Origin: Sipunculus nudus
Lineage: Eukaryota; Annelida; Sipuncula; Golfingiida; Sipunculidae
Direction of reading: 5' to 3'
NCBI GenBank assembly: GCA_026874595.1
Contig: CM049306.1
Coordinates: 6,156,019 to 6,220,018 of the forward strand
Length of the DNA: 64,000 bases
This document shows, piece after piece, positions 1-12,159 of this stretch. The notes beneath the pieces are model-generated. The model ran no database searches. It saw only the letters and a list, made by a program, of their open reading frames with translations, and was not told the origin of the DNA. Position 1 is the first letter of the stretch. Each line of letters opens with the position of its first letter. The position numbers were made by a program, and so were the translations under genes.

Positions 1-1560
1 ATTTCCCATAAAATTTATATAGGCCAAATTGTACCATATTCTTTAGTCGCACATTTCAATGCATACATAGATATTACATCACAATATGAATAAAAATAGT
101 TTATGAGAAACAACATTGGTGGAAAGAGCAGGTTTATTCGTAATGTTATATAGTGAACTGTTGGAAATAAAGGACTGTTTAGATTTATCGAGCTGTCAAA
201 CAAAATCAACCTGTTCGCTGGATTCAGTCTTTTTTATGTCCATCTAATGATCTGCACTGTGGACACTGCAGCCCTTGAAACGTTCAAAACATTGATTGAA
301 TCAATTACTCGTCGCTCCAATTACAGCCGTCTAGCCTTTACAATTTAACAACCAGCGCCTGATTGCAATTAAGCCTGTAGCACTCATATTAGACGTTGTC
401 AACATAATTTAATATGATATATCAAACACTCAGTGTTTGTGGTCTTGATGACATAACCCTTTGTTAGGTATTGAAATGAAGCATTCGTTAAGCCTTATTA
501 ATGCCATGTAGTGCAATATGTAAGGGCACTAAAAGGCGGCCCCCTTTGTCTTTGTTATATGATAGAGAGATACTGGACAGAAATAAGAAGAAAACTTCCA
601 TTTTCTTCTTTTTTTTACGAAAATAAGTGGAAAACTTCGTTTCTCTACTTCCTTTCTCTCTCTTGTATTTTGATGAAGAGATGCTGAACAGAAATAGGTA
701 CAAATACACCATGTCAAGGGACTTAATAACAGATGTATGAATTAGTAACGCTTATAAAAATTAATGGTCGTATTCTTCTATAATCGATTAAAGGAGATGC
801 ACTTTTGCATAATCAATCACAACATTTTATATATGCAAAGAAGTCATATTATCTAGAAAAGAATATTGTAACCCTGAGATATATGAAAGACCGACGTAAA
901 ATCGTAAAATCATTAAATCTTAACATTGTAGCCTACAGCCAGCAACATTAATGTCAACAACATGATGGTTAAAGGGACCTTTTCAGCGTGATGCCCAAAA
1001 CAAACTTATCTGCCCGGTTAATAATAAAAGTACAATTCTGTGCAGCAAAATACATGCACGGTATTATAACAAGTACAAATTAGTTATTTTCAAACATCTA
1101 ACATGATTTTAAAACCAATTTCTGTCACTAGCGTAAATATATCTCACTATTTTGTTACAAGTTTTATTATATATTTTCGTAAAATTAAAATTATAGACAC
1201 CATTTACTCCTACGTACCTAGATACACAAACCAATAATAAGAAATAATTAAAATATATTGACTCTGTCTTACCCAAGCAATTTATCGTGATATTTATCAT
1301 GAGGCATATGGCTTAAAGAATATTTGGAAGTTAGCGATCAAACACTTTGCAAATTTCGGAAAGCTCTATGTATTGCATTTTGTCCCATATACGGCGTACT
1401 TTCCTTCGTACATTCAAATCTGCTTTCATCACAGGGTCATGACAAGTGACCATGCAAGTGAAGTTGCATGGCGACTTTCCAAATATGGCAAAGTACTGGT
1501 GCGTAGCCAAAAAAAACACATGACACGCGTGACCTTCGACAAAGGAGGCGGGGCATGTGG
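1..1560. other. AT-rich spacer, no gene seen
   Basis: No reading frame here looks like a conserved protein; the longest frames are short and of low complexity. Around 560-711 an imperfect local repeat recurs, with variants of GAGATACTGGACAGAAATA and pyrimidine-rich flanks about 110 bp apart. Nothing else could be identified. Confidence 0.6.
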
Positions 1561-1576
1561 GACCAATCAGTTAAAC

Positions 1577-1832
1577 TCCCAATGAAATGTAAAGCAAGCC
1601 ATGAGATACGGCTCGCCTGCCATGTTACGTTCCCTATTGTAATAACGTCCCTAATGTAATAATTATAACAATAGTGCACGTTATTACAATAGGGCTTATG
1701 AGAAACAGCTCATATGTATCCCCTAATGTATTAATTATTACAATAGGGGACGTTATTACAATAGGGCACGTAACACTGCTATGTGACACAAGCATCGCAA
1801 ACCTCAAGGCTTGCATTACATTTCACTGGGCT
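1577..1832. mobile_element. Palindromic (fold-back / MITE-like) element
   Basis: The two halves are imperfect reverse complements. The left end at about 1,578 (CCCAATGAAATGTAAAGCAA) matches the reverse complement of the right end at about 1,830. The inner arms, 1,624-1,660 and 1,738-1,774, pair over GTTACGT followed by CCCTATTGTAATAACGTCCC. Several CCCTATTGTAATAA blocks recur in both orientations. There is no coding capacity. This suggests a small non-autonomous DNA transposon or fold-back element. No target duplication was recognised, so the outer ends are uncertain by about 10 bp. Confidence 0.6.
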
Positions 1833-1865
1833 ATAACCAATACATATCTTGCAATTATTTCAGTA

Positions 1866-2074
1866 AAGCCCCTTTTAACTGTTCAAGGCCTACAATTAGG
1901 GTGCGATCGCATGCGACCATTTGGTCCCACGATAGGCTGTAACAAGGGTCTAACGCCATAGATCGCATCAAGTGTCGTAAAAGCATCACTAATGCAACAG
2001 CTGTCTGATAACCAGAGAAGAGCAACTAGAAACGACCGTTGTACCACTAAGTTGCATGCGCTTGTACGAGTGGT
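1866..2074. repeat. Left part of a GATCGC-rich repeat-like block
   Basis: This stretch contains GTGCGATCGCATGCGACC-type sequence and is more CpG-rich than the flanking spacer. It is interrupted at 2,075 by the long-TIR element, and similar sequence resumes at 2,738. It has no recognisable gene. The likeliest reading is an old interspersed repeat split by a younger insertion. Confidence 0.35.
2068..2074. repeat. Left target site duplication of the long-TIR element
   Basis: GAGTGGT lies directly outside the left inverted repeat. The same seven bases recur at 2,731-2,737 directly outside the right inverted repeat. Confidence 0.75.
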
Positions 2075-2236
2075 CACAGGCGCTTGAATCGCTATTTGTG
2101 TTGATTTTGGCTTAAATCGTGTTCAATTTACCTTAACAACAATCCCCTACCGTTCAATGAGCTGTAAACCATGTTATATCGCTTGCCGGTACTTGTTTAT
2201 ATAATAGATACACAAGGCCGGCATCCGAGTCTGCGG
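2075..2236 (+). repeat. Left terminal inverted repeat
   Basis: This is the outer arm of the 656-bp element. It differs from the reverse complement of the right arm at about four positions and ends at CTGCGG, after which the two sides diverge. Confidence 0.85.
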
Positions 2237-2568
2237 TGGGTTGGCGATAATACAAGAAATCAATTCAAATTCCCGAATATTTCAAAGATTTTCGAGGGAA
2301 GAAACTTACAGTCGTTAAATGGCCAGTTCTCCTTTCTATAAAAGCATTAATAATTCCAATACACACAGTGTACCACTTGTAATGAGCTCTTATTTGTAAC
2401 TAGTCTGCATCCATTAAGCAGCTGTTACCCCAAACGAGGAAATCCCCATTTATCTTGGTCAGCAGTAAGGATTCCCCCCTGGAACCTAACACCTGATTGG
2501 TTGATAACGATGGAAATAGTAATCTGGGTTAAATCTGTCTGCTCGTCGCTTAATGGATACTGACTCGT

Positions 2569-2730
2569 CCGCAGACTCGGATGCCGGCCTTGTGTATCTA
2601 TTATATAAACAAGTACCGGCAAGCGATATAATATGGTTTACAGCTCATTGAACGTTAGGGGATTGTTGTTAAGGTAAATTGAACACTATTTAAGCCAATA
2701 TCAACACAAATAGCGATTCAAGCGCCTGTG
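2569..2730 (-). repeat. Right terminal inverted repeat
   Basis: This is the reverse complement of the left arm. It begins at CCGCAG and ends GCGCCTGTG, immediately before the second GAGTGGT. Confidence 0.85.
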
Positions 2731-2737
2731 GAGTGGT

Positions 2738-4090
2738 ATTGCGTTCACATGCGAGTGTTGCATGTTTGGGAGCGATTGGTCTGACGTCAAAAATAACTGT
2801 TGTGCGACTGATCGTATGGTCGTTCGAGTTGACGTATATACGACCATGCGATTTCTCGTCCGATTGGATGACACCGGTGCCACGATCACGCGATTGGTCT
2901 TACGAGGGGCCATTGCGGCAGCAGCAATCCTTCTTCCTGGAAAGCTGAGTGCGTTTTGATGGTCGTCTCCATAGTCTCCCTATATAAAGCCAAAGGAGTA
3001 GTCGCATATTGTCTCACACCGTCTACAATGGTAGCACAACGTTGCAAGATGTGATTCGAACTGTCGGACAACTGTAGCATGGTCGTATTACGCATATCCA
3101 AACGCATGACTTATCTCTAGACATCGCTAGCACACGTGCGGGTTTTGCACGACTTTCAACCGATCAAATGCAATTTTTTAGTCGTGCGAACTTACGCGTC
3201 AGGTCGCGAAGCTTTGCAACGTTGTAAAACAGTGGTACTACTGTCAGTGCGACCTAATGCGAGTGGGTGGATTTTGAACATGTTTAAAAGTCTGACGCGA
3301 TCAGTCACGAACACCCCAGGGTTCGCAAGATCGTTTGCATTGACACCGACAGCTCAGAAGACACCCAACTATTGCTCGTGCAACGACCCCAAAAAGTGTT
3401 GCAGGCGATCGTAAACTGGTGTTATCTCAATTGTGAAAGGACCTCCTTCACACCCCCGTCACACGAGTAGGCGATCTCGCTGCGATCACCAAATAGGGGC
3501 AGATCGCCGTAGAGCGCAGCTACAGTGGCCTTAAGTTTTCATGAGCTTCGTAGGAGCGAAAAAGTGTCGCCTTTGGTCGTCATATGGTCACCATGAACGC
3601 CATAAGATGCTACCAGTTTTGAACATGGACAAAATTTCAGCCGCGGGGTCGCCGTGGATTAAAAGCGCAGTCAGATCGGAATTCGATCGCCATCAGTGTC
3701 CCAGCAGCGCAGTACTATACCAGCTTCCTGACAGCGCAGGTCGATCGCCAGTAAACATGGTGGCATTGGCCTTCCCGTTCCACGGCGCTGGCTCAGTACA
3801 CTTACCCCGCCGCTGCCGAGACCTCGGTGACCCTTGTGAGCTCTTTACACGCTTCGCACGGTGCTGCCGCTGCGCTTATGACGTCAGAGCTGCGCTCGCT
3901 CTCTGTGCCCAGTTGGATTCGACGTGAGCTGGCGTCTGCGCTCTCAGGAAGTTCGGAGAGCCAGCACACGTTATGTCAGCGGGGCGAGAGCGGCTTTGCA
4001 GTCATACTTGGAGGGTTTTACGATGTTGAGGGCGACCAACGGCGATTTAATAGGTCGCCGTGGTCGCCGTAAGGTCTTCATCTAGTGTGA
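2738..4090. repeat. CpG- and GATCGC-rich block, probable old repeat, no gene recognised
   Basis: Sequence to about 3,420 continues the block seen at 1,866-2,074, with many CGATC, GCGAC and GTCGC motifs. From about 3,430 to 4,090 it is again rich in GATCGCC and GTCGCCG. A 128-codon open frame at 3,541-3,927 matches no family I know and its composition follows the CpG-rich DNA. I read this as transposon-derived DNA, possibly two elements side by side, but found no clear terminal repeats. Confidence 0.35.
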
Positions 4091-6130
4091 TTGGGCCCTT
4101 ACTAAATGGGATTCATTCACGAGGCATTCTCAGCACTTTTAAAGTTGCAGGTATGTGCAAATTATCCTAGAAGAAGTGCTGAAAAATCAATGATAATAAA
4201 TAATGGAATCCACACTCCTCAATAAGTATAGTTACTACCAATTGAAATATCCTATTTTTTGTTAAACCAAAGATACAATTACTTCTATTTTGGTGACAAT
4301 GCAGAAAAAGGTCCCTGTGATAAAAATAAAGTTAACTGTGAGAAACCGTGTTGTGAAAAGTACCACCAAACATATCACGTGAATATACCAACAAGATATA
4401 CGTGCCATGTAAATGGAACTGGACATGAGTAACTGATTTGATATATTCCATCGCATGAGGAATCCTGACGGCAGACGGACAGACAGACAGACTGGGAGGA
4501 AAATGATTTTCCAAATTTACTCTTCGCAAATTTACAGACGACGAACATAATACATACCTGATTGAACATCTGTTGCAGTGCCTTATATATACCATTAACA
4601 TTTATTTAATAAAGTCTAAGCAACTGGACTGATGTATAAATTAATCCAGCTGCATGGGCTTCATATATTTAATATATCACTGAATAAATGACAACATAGA
4701 GTAAACTACTTCATTTTTTCGCTTTACTAGTCCTCCGGTCCAGTGTTCCTTTTCTGTTAATGTCGATCCCTATTATTAACAGCCAAAAATGAATTTATAA
4801 CCTTACATTTGACTTTAGCCAAGTAATAGTATTAAATAGAATTGTTACGATTGTGACGTCATATTGCTTACCATAAGACACACAGACGCCCATAAGTCAT
4901 TAACCTGAATTAATTTTTGATGCTGTAAAACGACTGCAGATGGTGACAGTGAACCATTGACTCAGTTCATTATTATAGCTCGTGATACGCGAGGATGAAG
5001 TAATTTTATTAGACTTTTAATACAACTTAACTTTTTTTTATTTCGTTAACTGGTTTATTCAAGTTAGTACAATACACAAAAGTTTTCTAAGTGGAGAATT
5101 AGAAAGTTTCCACATGTTAAATTGCAATTTTTTGAAATGGGGGTGACAACATTTAAATGCTAAATCTTCCCTGTTCGGTATAACCTTATATCCCTCATAA
5201 TACATTTTCTGTATATGATATTGCCTTGAAATCTGTCAATTGCATGGTATGATACTAGTATATCGTAGGCTTTAGTATATCGACTTTCAGACAATGGAGT
5301 TAGTTGTTCTCACGATATTCTCAACCCTTTGGCAAGTGGGCAAGTGCTATGGTCGAGCCCTGCCATGGTCAATATACTTATAACCGTTTATATTATTTGT
5401 AAATATACATCTTCGTCAGATTCAATAGACAGGCAATGAAGAGGTCTCTCAAATGAGTGGTCACTCATAGGGGTATAGACCAAGTGTCATATGACAATGT
5501 GCAAGTATGTAAAGTGAAACTTAATGTTTAATTGGCCAAATGAAATTAACAAATTAAATGACTTTCCCCCACTGGAACTTTTTATTCTCCAGATTTTTCT
5601 GAGTTAAATATTAGAGTATTTTTACTAGACTTAGAGAGGGAGAGACAGAGAGAGGATGAGAGAGCGCTATGGCTCCCATATATTCTATTTAATTTTTCAT
5701 TCTAAATAGCAATATCCCCAAATACGTTAACGTGTTGTCTTCACACTAGTTCCGCAATAACAGTCGCGCTCGGCAGCCATTGTATCTGATGATAACCGTT
5801 ACTGCGAATCTTCCAAGCGGCTGCATTATCAAAGAGCTTGGCTGAACTGAACCGACATCAATTGTTGTTATCAGCAGACGGCTGCCAGCGTCAGGCCGAG
5901 CGTATCGACAGGTCACAGACGGAAAGGTCACGGTAAATTGTAGTAATTATTGTCTTATCCTTGGGCAGTAAGGCTGTGACAGGCATGGTCGGGTTGTGTT
6001 GTTACTGTCTGTGAAGGTACAATTATACTTGGCCGTGCGTGTATTTCAGATACAAGTTTAAGCAGCTAAACTTACAAACATCTTATAAAAAATAATTATT
6101 ATTTGTTCTTCCAGGCTTTAAATATAACTT
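4091..6130. other. AT-rich spacer, no gene seen
   Basis: There are short frames only, with no recognisable domain. Around 4,480 there is a short CAGA run. A more GC-rich patch at 5,750-5,935 has no recognised content. Confidence 0.6.
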
Positions 6131-6132
6131 TA

Positions 6133-6440
6133 TCAGTAACTAGAAACCTGCATTCTAATGAATGCATGCCTCAGCCATTCACTTATTCTCGGCTCATATT
6201 CGCAGGTACTTCCGTGCATAAGTGACTGTACATTTGTGAATATCCTGGTTCGGGAACATGATCCGGATCCAGGATATTCACAAGTGTACAGTACACCAGT
6301 ATGTACACCAAAATCTAATCGATTCTTCATTGGCCAATTCCCGAAGTACCTTTAATTAAAATTCATAAAATTCCCCTGCTGTGAACAAACACATGAACGG
6401 GGATAAACGCATACCCTCCCGGCGGAGGCAATTAAATATA
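6133..6440 (+). repeat. Dispersed repeat, copy 1 (MITE-like)
   Basis: The ends match a second copy at 31,618-31,805. Both begin near AACTAGAAA followed by a small hairpin, here TGCATTC/GAATGCA, then GCCTC-GCC. Both end near CGAACGGGGAT-AACGCATACC and GGCGGA-GCA. GCCTCCGCC near the start of copy 2 and GGCGGAGGC near the end of copy 1 are complementary, so the family has inverted-repeat-like ends. The interior of this copy differs from copy 2 and carries a strong hairpin at 6,225-6,292. There is no coding content. Confidence 0.6.
6225..6292. repeat. 24-bp inverted repeat with 20-nt loop
   Basis: Positions 6,225-6,248 are complementary to 6,269-6,292 with a single mismatch that would be a G-U pair in RNA. 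The loop is 6,249-6,268. The size and shape resemble a short hairpin precursor, but it sits inside a dispersed repeat and nothing shows that it is expressed. Confidence 0.7.
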
Positions 6441-7090
6441 CAGTATTTAAAAGAAATGCCCCTAGGCCGTGGCACTGAGCTGATGTGCAGGGTACCATGA
6501 AACCCTGACATAATGTCAAATTATAACCTGGTAGAAAGGAACCAAACATAGACAATGCTATGATAAGTACAGACTGAATTTAGCTAATGAACACAGTTTT
6601 AGTGTATAGTTCCAAATTAGCTGGGAAGAGCTGATTCACACACTGCCTATTTGTCAACATTCAGTGGTAACACAGATAAGCTTTGAGACACCGCATGCTA
6701 CTTCTCTTACATTTCTGATTCAAACCGTTGGACAATTTTAAACCTTGATATGTATAAAGTTTTGCCAGAAAATGAGTTTTAAGGTAGGAAAAAACAAGTA
6801 AGTGGCACCAACGGTCTTATGTAACAGTATATTGATCAGATATAAGTATAACTATATTTAATTCTAAGGCAAGCCAAACATCAGATATACATAATTTGCA
6901 ACTTATGTTTCACCTTTCCCCCACAATGGTTCAACTGTTGGTGCAATTTTTTAATGAAATGGTCTAATACTCTTCCAACTTTGAGAATGACTGGATATAT
7001 CTCTAACTGCGGCAAATGAGCTTTACTATAAAATATCTTATGCTCTGAAAGTGGGATTTTACTGTTTTATGTCATGTTTTCTCATCATAA
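6441..7090. other. Spacer, no gene seen
   Basis: AT-rich DNA without recognisable coding sequence or repeat structure. Confidence 0.55.
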
Positions 7091-7273
7091 AGCTAGAAGG
7101 ATATTCGTTCTACATTTGACTGCCGCCCATTACCAGTACCCATTCACTCCTGGATCGAGAGAGCGCACCGTCTTTTTAAGGAGTCTAAGGACGGAATGCG
7201 GTCAGTTCAGGACGCGAACCCACAACCTTGCGGCCACAAGTCCAGCGCCCTATCCATTACGCCACCACGCTCT
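7090..7273 (-). repeat. tRNA-headed SINE-like repeat
   Basis: On the minus strand a tRNA-like head starts near 7,273. It has an A-box-like TGGCGTAATGG (7,254-7,264) and a B-box-like GGTTCGCGTCC (7,210-7,220), spaced about as in a tRNA gene. The acceptor ends do not pair, so it is not a working tRNA gene. It looks like the RNA polymerase III promoter head of a SINE. The 3' limit of the body is uncertain. Confidence 0.6.
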
Positions 7274-7289
7274 TTAAGAATAAGAATTA

Positions 7290-8490
7290 AGGGAAACTTA
7301 TATGGTATGTTTCAGAACGGGGTCTTTCATCCGGGCGAGTGGGCAGGGTTTTCAAAAAGGGATTTTCGTAGTGAGCTCGAGCTCGTATGAATCAGCTTCC
7401 CTTTGTCTGATGGGTGCAGGTTTGCTGAAGATGGTATATTGTACAGGTGAATGAATAAAACAGTAATTGCCAATTAATATTCATAATACTTGATGTCGCA
7501 TGACACCTAAACTGATTATACTTAATCAGTGAATGTGTTTTGATATCTTTAAACGCAGTGATATCCAAGATGTACACCTGCCCGGTGGGCTTTCTTTAAA
7601 TTCCATGTACGCATTTACCTTTTACATTTACAATAAAAAAAACAACTACAAGCTGATTTGAGTGGAACTTTGTTTTTGCCATTTCATGATGATAATTCAT
7701 CAATTAGTGAGATTTGCAGAGCGAAGGCTTTGTCCCCGCTGCATCTTATGAAGGCCCCTTTGACCTGCCATTGTGATTAAGCGTGGAATGGCAGGCTTAG
7801 GGTGACGTTGGCTGCTGATCGGAAGGTAAACTACTGTAACACTCAGCAGCGGTGTCTTATAAAGGTTAAGCAATGAAAGGGGAGGATTTAATAACTTCAT
7901 CAGATATATTTAAAAAGTATAGAAAATAACCAAAACGTGAACTTTTTAATCCAATGGATCAAACTGAAAATCCAGGTAGCTAGAAAATGTCAACGTTTTT
8001 CTTTATTATTTTATTTTACCATTGTCCATAACAGGTTTTTGTTCCTGTAGAAATTTCATTTAAGGTTCGCAAGGTTTTTTTTTGTCATTATTAAATTTTT
8101 TTAAATCGAGCGACTTTGCGATGATTTTCGTATTGGTTTTGAAGCATTTTTGCGCCACTGATGACGTATAACCTCAATCTGGGCACGTGATATATAATAG
8201 GTTATATATGGGGTGATGCTGAGGGCGGATGCTGTCAGGATGATGGAGGAAGCGACTCCCGTGCTGAGTGATCAGGGCTGTTATTGAAATGGATGATACG
8301 GAGGGAGGCAGGTTTGTAAAATAAATTATCCCAAAGCATCAGGCTCTTTATTCTTCAAGTTAGATATAAATCACACCGCCCTGTACCGCCCTGATGGTGT
8401 AATGAGCTACAAAAATCAATCTTTACATGGTATTTGGAATAACGATGTTCACCCGGCACTAGCAAGCGAAGTTTGAATTCTTTACTCTTC
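7290..8490. other. Spacer, no gene seen
   Basis: Mixed-composition DNA with no recognisable coding sequence, leading into the 42-bp array. Confidence 0.55.
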
Positions 8491-8497
8491 TCTTTTG

Positions 8498-10412
8498 ATT
8501 CACTATCTATTCACTGTTATACTGGCATAGTGTTGGGTGATTCACTATCTATTCACTGTTATACTGGCATAGTTTGGGTGATTCACTATCTATTCACTGT
8601 TTTACTGGCAGAGTGCTGGGTGATTCACTATCTATTTACTGTTATACTGGCTGAGTGCTGGGTGATTCACTACCTATTTACTGTTTTACTGGCAGAGTGC
8701 TGGGTAATTCCCTATCTGTTAACTGTTATACTGGCAGAGTGCTGGGTGATTCACTATCTATTCACCGTATACTGGCAGAGTGCTGGGTAATTCCCTATCT
8801 GTTAACTGTTATACTGGCAGAGTGCTGGGTGATTCACTATCTATTCACCGTATACTGGCAGAGTGCTGGGTAATTCCCTATCTGTTAACTGTTATACTGA
8901 CAGAGTGCTGGGTGATTCACTATCTATTCACCGTATACTTGCAGAGTGCTAAGTGATTTACTATCTATTCACAATTATACTGGCAGAGTGCTGGGTGATT
9001 TACTATCTATTCACAATTATACTGGCAGAGTGCTGGGTAATTCCCTATCTGTTAACTGTTATACTGGCAGAGTGCTGGGTAATTCCCTATCTGTTAACTG
9101 TTATACTGGCAGAGTGCTGGGTGATTTACTATCTATTCACTGTTATATAGGCAGAGTACTGGGTAATTCCCTGTCTGTTAACTGTTATACTGGCAGAGTG
9201 CTGGGTGATTCACTATCTATTCACCGTATACTGGCAGAGTGCTAAGTGATTTACTATCTATTCACAATTATACTGGCAGAGTGCTGGGTAATTCCCTATC
9301 TGTTAACTGTTATACTGGCAGAGTGCTGGGTAATTCCCTATCTGTTAACTGTTATACTGGCAGAGGGCCGGGTGATTCACTATTAACTATTATACTGGCA
9401 GAGTGCTTGGTGATTCACTATCTATTCACTGTTATATAGGCAGAGTACTTGGTAATTCCCTGTCTGTTAACTGTTATACTGACAGAGTGCTGGGTGATTC
9501 ACTATCTATTCACCGTATACTTGCAGAGTGCTAAGTGATTTACTATCTATTCACAATTATACTGGCAGAGTGCTGGGTGATTTACTATCTATTCACAATT
9601 ATACTGGCAGAGTGCTGGGTAATTCCCTATCTGTTAACTGTTATACTGGCAGAGTGCTGGGTAATTCCCTATCTGTTAACTGTTATACTGGCAGAGTGCT
9701 GGGTGATTTACTATCTATTCACTGTTTTTTTGGCAGAGTGCTGGGTAATTCCCTGTCTGTTAACTGTTATACTGGCATAGTGATGGGTGATTCACTATCT
9801 ATTCACCGTATACTGGCAGAGTGCTGAGTGATTTACTATCTATTCAAATTATACTGGCAGAGTGCTGGGTGATTTACTATCTATTCACTGTTATATTGGC
9901 AGAGTGCTGGGTAATTCCCTATCTGTTAACTGTTATACTGGCAGAGTGCTGGGTGATGCACTATCTATTAACTACTATACTGGCAGAGTACGGGGTGATT
10001 CACTATATATTCACAATTATACTTGCAGAGTGCTGGGTGATTCACTATCTATTGTTTATTATACTGGCAGAGCACTGGGTGATTCACTATCTATTGACTA
10101 TAATACTGGCAGAGTGCTTGGTGATTCACTATCTATTAACTATTATACTGGCAGAGCACTGGGTGATTCACTATCTATTGACTATAATACTGGCAGAGTG
10201 CTTGGTGATTCACTATCTATTAACTATTATACTGGCAGAGTGCTTGGTGATTCACTATCTATTAACTATTATACTGGCAGAGTGCTTGGTGATTCACTAT
10301 CTATTCACTGTTATACTGGCATAGTGCCGGGTGATTCACTATCTATTAACTATTATACTGGCAGAGTGCTTGGTGATTCACTATCTATTCACTGTTTTAC
10401 TGGCAGAGTGCG
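8498..10412 (+). repeat. 42-bp minisatellite array, about 45 copies
   Basis: The unit reads roughly GATTCACTATCTATTCACTG followed by TTATACTGGCAGAGTGCTGG and GT. Variant units carry AATTCCCTATCTGTTAACTG instead. Because 42 is divisible by three, the array stays open over long stretches as a 14-residue periodic frame, but some units are 41 bp and shift the frame. A block at about 8,946-9,245 recurs at 9,528-9,827, 582 bp downstream, almost unchanged. The right third is dominated by a CTATCTATTAACTATTATAC variant. Confidence 0.95.
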
Positions 10413-10424
10413 TTCAACGTAGGT

Positions 10425-12150
10425 CTCGCCTATAGAGCAGTCGAAAGGAAAATGACCAGGGTCATCTGAGACAAATGATCGTGAGTTTGTATATATATAT
10501 AAACTTGTTTATAAAATATGTATATTATCAATGAAATATGAAAAAAAAAATATTTTACATAAATATATCAGAATGATTGCTAACATATACCAGAATCAAT
10601 TATATGGTGTATATCCTTGATAAAAGTGATAAGAAAATCGTTTATTTACTCATTGGCATAAAAGTTATTTACCAGTCTCCGAATGGTAAAAACTGTTAAA
10701 AAAATATAACTGCACAAAATGTCCCATTGACAAATGCACAAATAGTGTCGACTGCATGTTAAAATATACCTCTGCAGAGTGACCGGAGGGATTGGTATCT
10801 GACTTCCGGTTTCTGACTTCCTGATGGATAAACCGTTTCTATATAGTTTTAACCCTTTACGGCTCATATTGCCACTAAGGACCAATTGAAGTTGACCTTA
10901 AAACTCCCTCTTATAACTACGTTTTCAAATTGCTGAAATTCTAAAGAATTCCAGTGAACTAAAGCGCACCATGCCTGTAGTAATATGGAAAGCTGGGCCA
11001 GGTATTACCTGTAACCTACATATAAAGTGAGTCATATCTTGTACGACATCTAGATTTAATCTGAGCAGTTAAGTTTTAAACCTTCAAATTGCCAGGTCAC
11101 ATTTCCTCGAAATGTAGTGCATGCAATGTGTTATTGTATTATAGATATGGAACGGGACCCGAGTTGTTCGTTGCAATTTCAACAGCTAATCAACATTTTT
11201 AGAAAACTTCTTTCGTTCTTCATTCACTGGAAAGGGTGCGGATGCCTTGTCCGTAGAATTATCCCTACCAATAGAGTACAGACGAAGTCTAAACACAATC
11301 TTTGCAAATAAACACCCAACCATCTAGCTTCCTTGCCATCTCATGGTGGATGAAAAAAAAAATCAACCGACCCACATAGAACTTCTGATAAGGCAATCAG
11401 ATGAGGACCCCCACCCTCACAACGACAACCCCCAACTGAGACAAACAACAACTCACTCTGCTAACATGTCTGCAAACATTTCAGACGAAATTTATTTTCC
11501 GTTACTTTATTGAAAAGACCTTCTCGCTCTATAAGTTGGAACTGAAGTCTAACCCGTCAAAACCACCGTGGGAACCTGATTGACAAACTGCCGCTTAACA
11601 GTGCATGAATTATATAAGCGGCACAATGTATGCATATATACGCTCCGTATCTTTGCGCTGCATAGGAATAAGTGAACTGGACGAATGTCATTTTCAGCCT
11701 ATTTAGGTACAATACGTGTTACTGTACACTTAAATCGATACCGATACGTATTGACGATACACTGATTTTTCTTTGTGTATTATTTTCTGGTTAAAACCTT
11801 TATGGATAGTTTTTCTTAAACATAAAAAACATATCTATACCTGTGTTTACATATATACATGTATTATATTATATCATATTATATTATATACATAAAATAT
11901 ACATAATGTATTATATATTTTATGCCCCCCCCCCTTCCTGAATATGTTTGCATATTATGGGGATGATTATAGATCCTATTTTATTTGTCAATGTTTCTAG
12001 GAATATGAATCCACTAAGTCACATTTTAAAAACGAGTATTTGTTTTCTCCAAGGCTTTGACCACTAATTTCACCTGCTGTCAAACATTTAGTTGGGAATA
12101 TGCAGACATAAATGGACCTCGAGGAATTGCCTTGCTTACATTTAAAACAA
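10425..12150. other. AT-rich spacer, no gene seen
   Basis: Short frames only. A 79-codon minus-strand frame at 10,646-10,885 matches nothing I recognise. A C10 tract lies at 11,925-11,934. Confidence 0.55.
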
Positions 12151-12159
12151 TCAGATATA

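Larger units (their letters stand above)
2075..2730. mobile_element. Non-autonomous DNA transposon with 162-bp terminal inverted repeats
   Basis: The left arm (2,075-2,236) and right arm (2,569-2,730) are reverse complements over 162 bp with about four mismatches. Both termini begin CACAGGCGCTTGAATCGC. The element is bounded by a 7-bp direct repeat, GAGTGGT. The 332-bp centre has no convincing reading frame, so the element would need transposase from elsewhere. A 7-bp duplication with CA-starting termini does not settle the superfamily: hAT usually gives 8 bp, P-like elements 7 or 8, Dada 6 or 7. The high arm identity suggests a fairly young insertion. Confidence 0.85.

Noticed and set aside
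3541-3927. A 128-codon plus-strand frame as a host gene
   Set aside because: It shows no recognisable domain, no supporting splice context, and a CpG-rich repeat-like setting.
9862-10422. A 186-codon periodic frame in the 42-bp array
   Set aside because: The period is a multiple of three, which keeps a frame open by chance, and 41-bp units break it elsewhere in the array.
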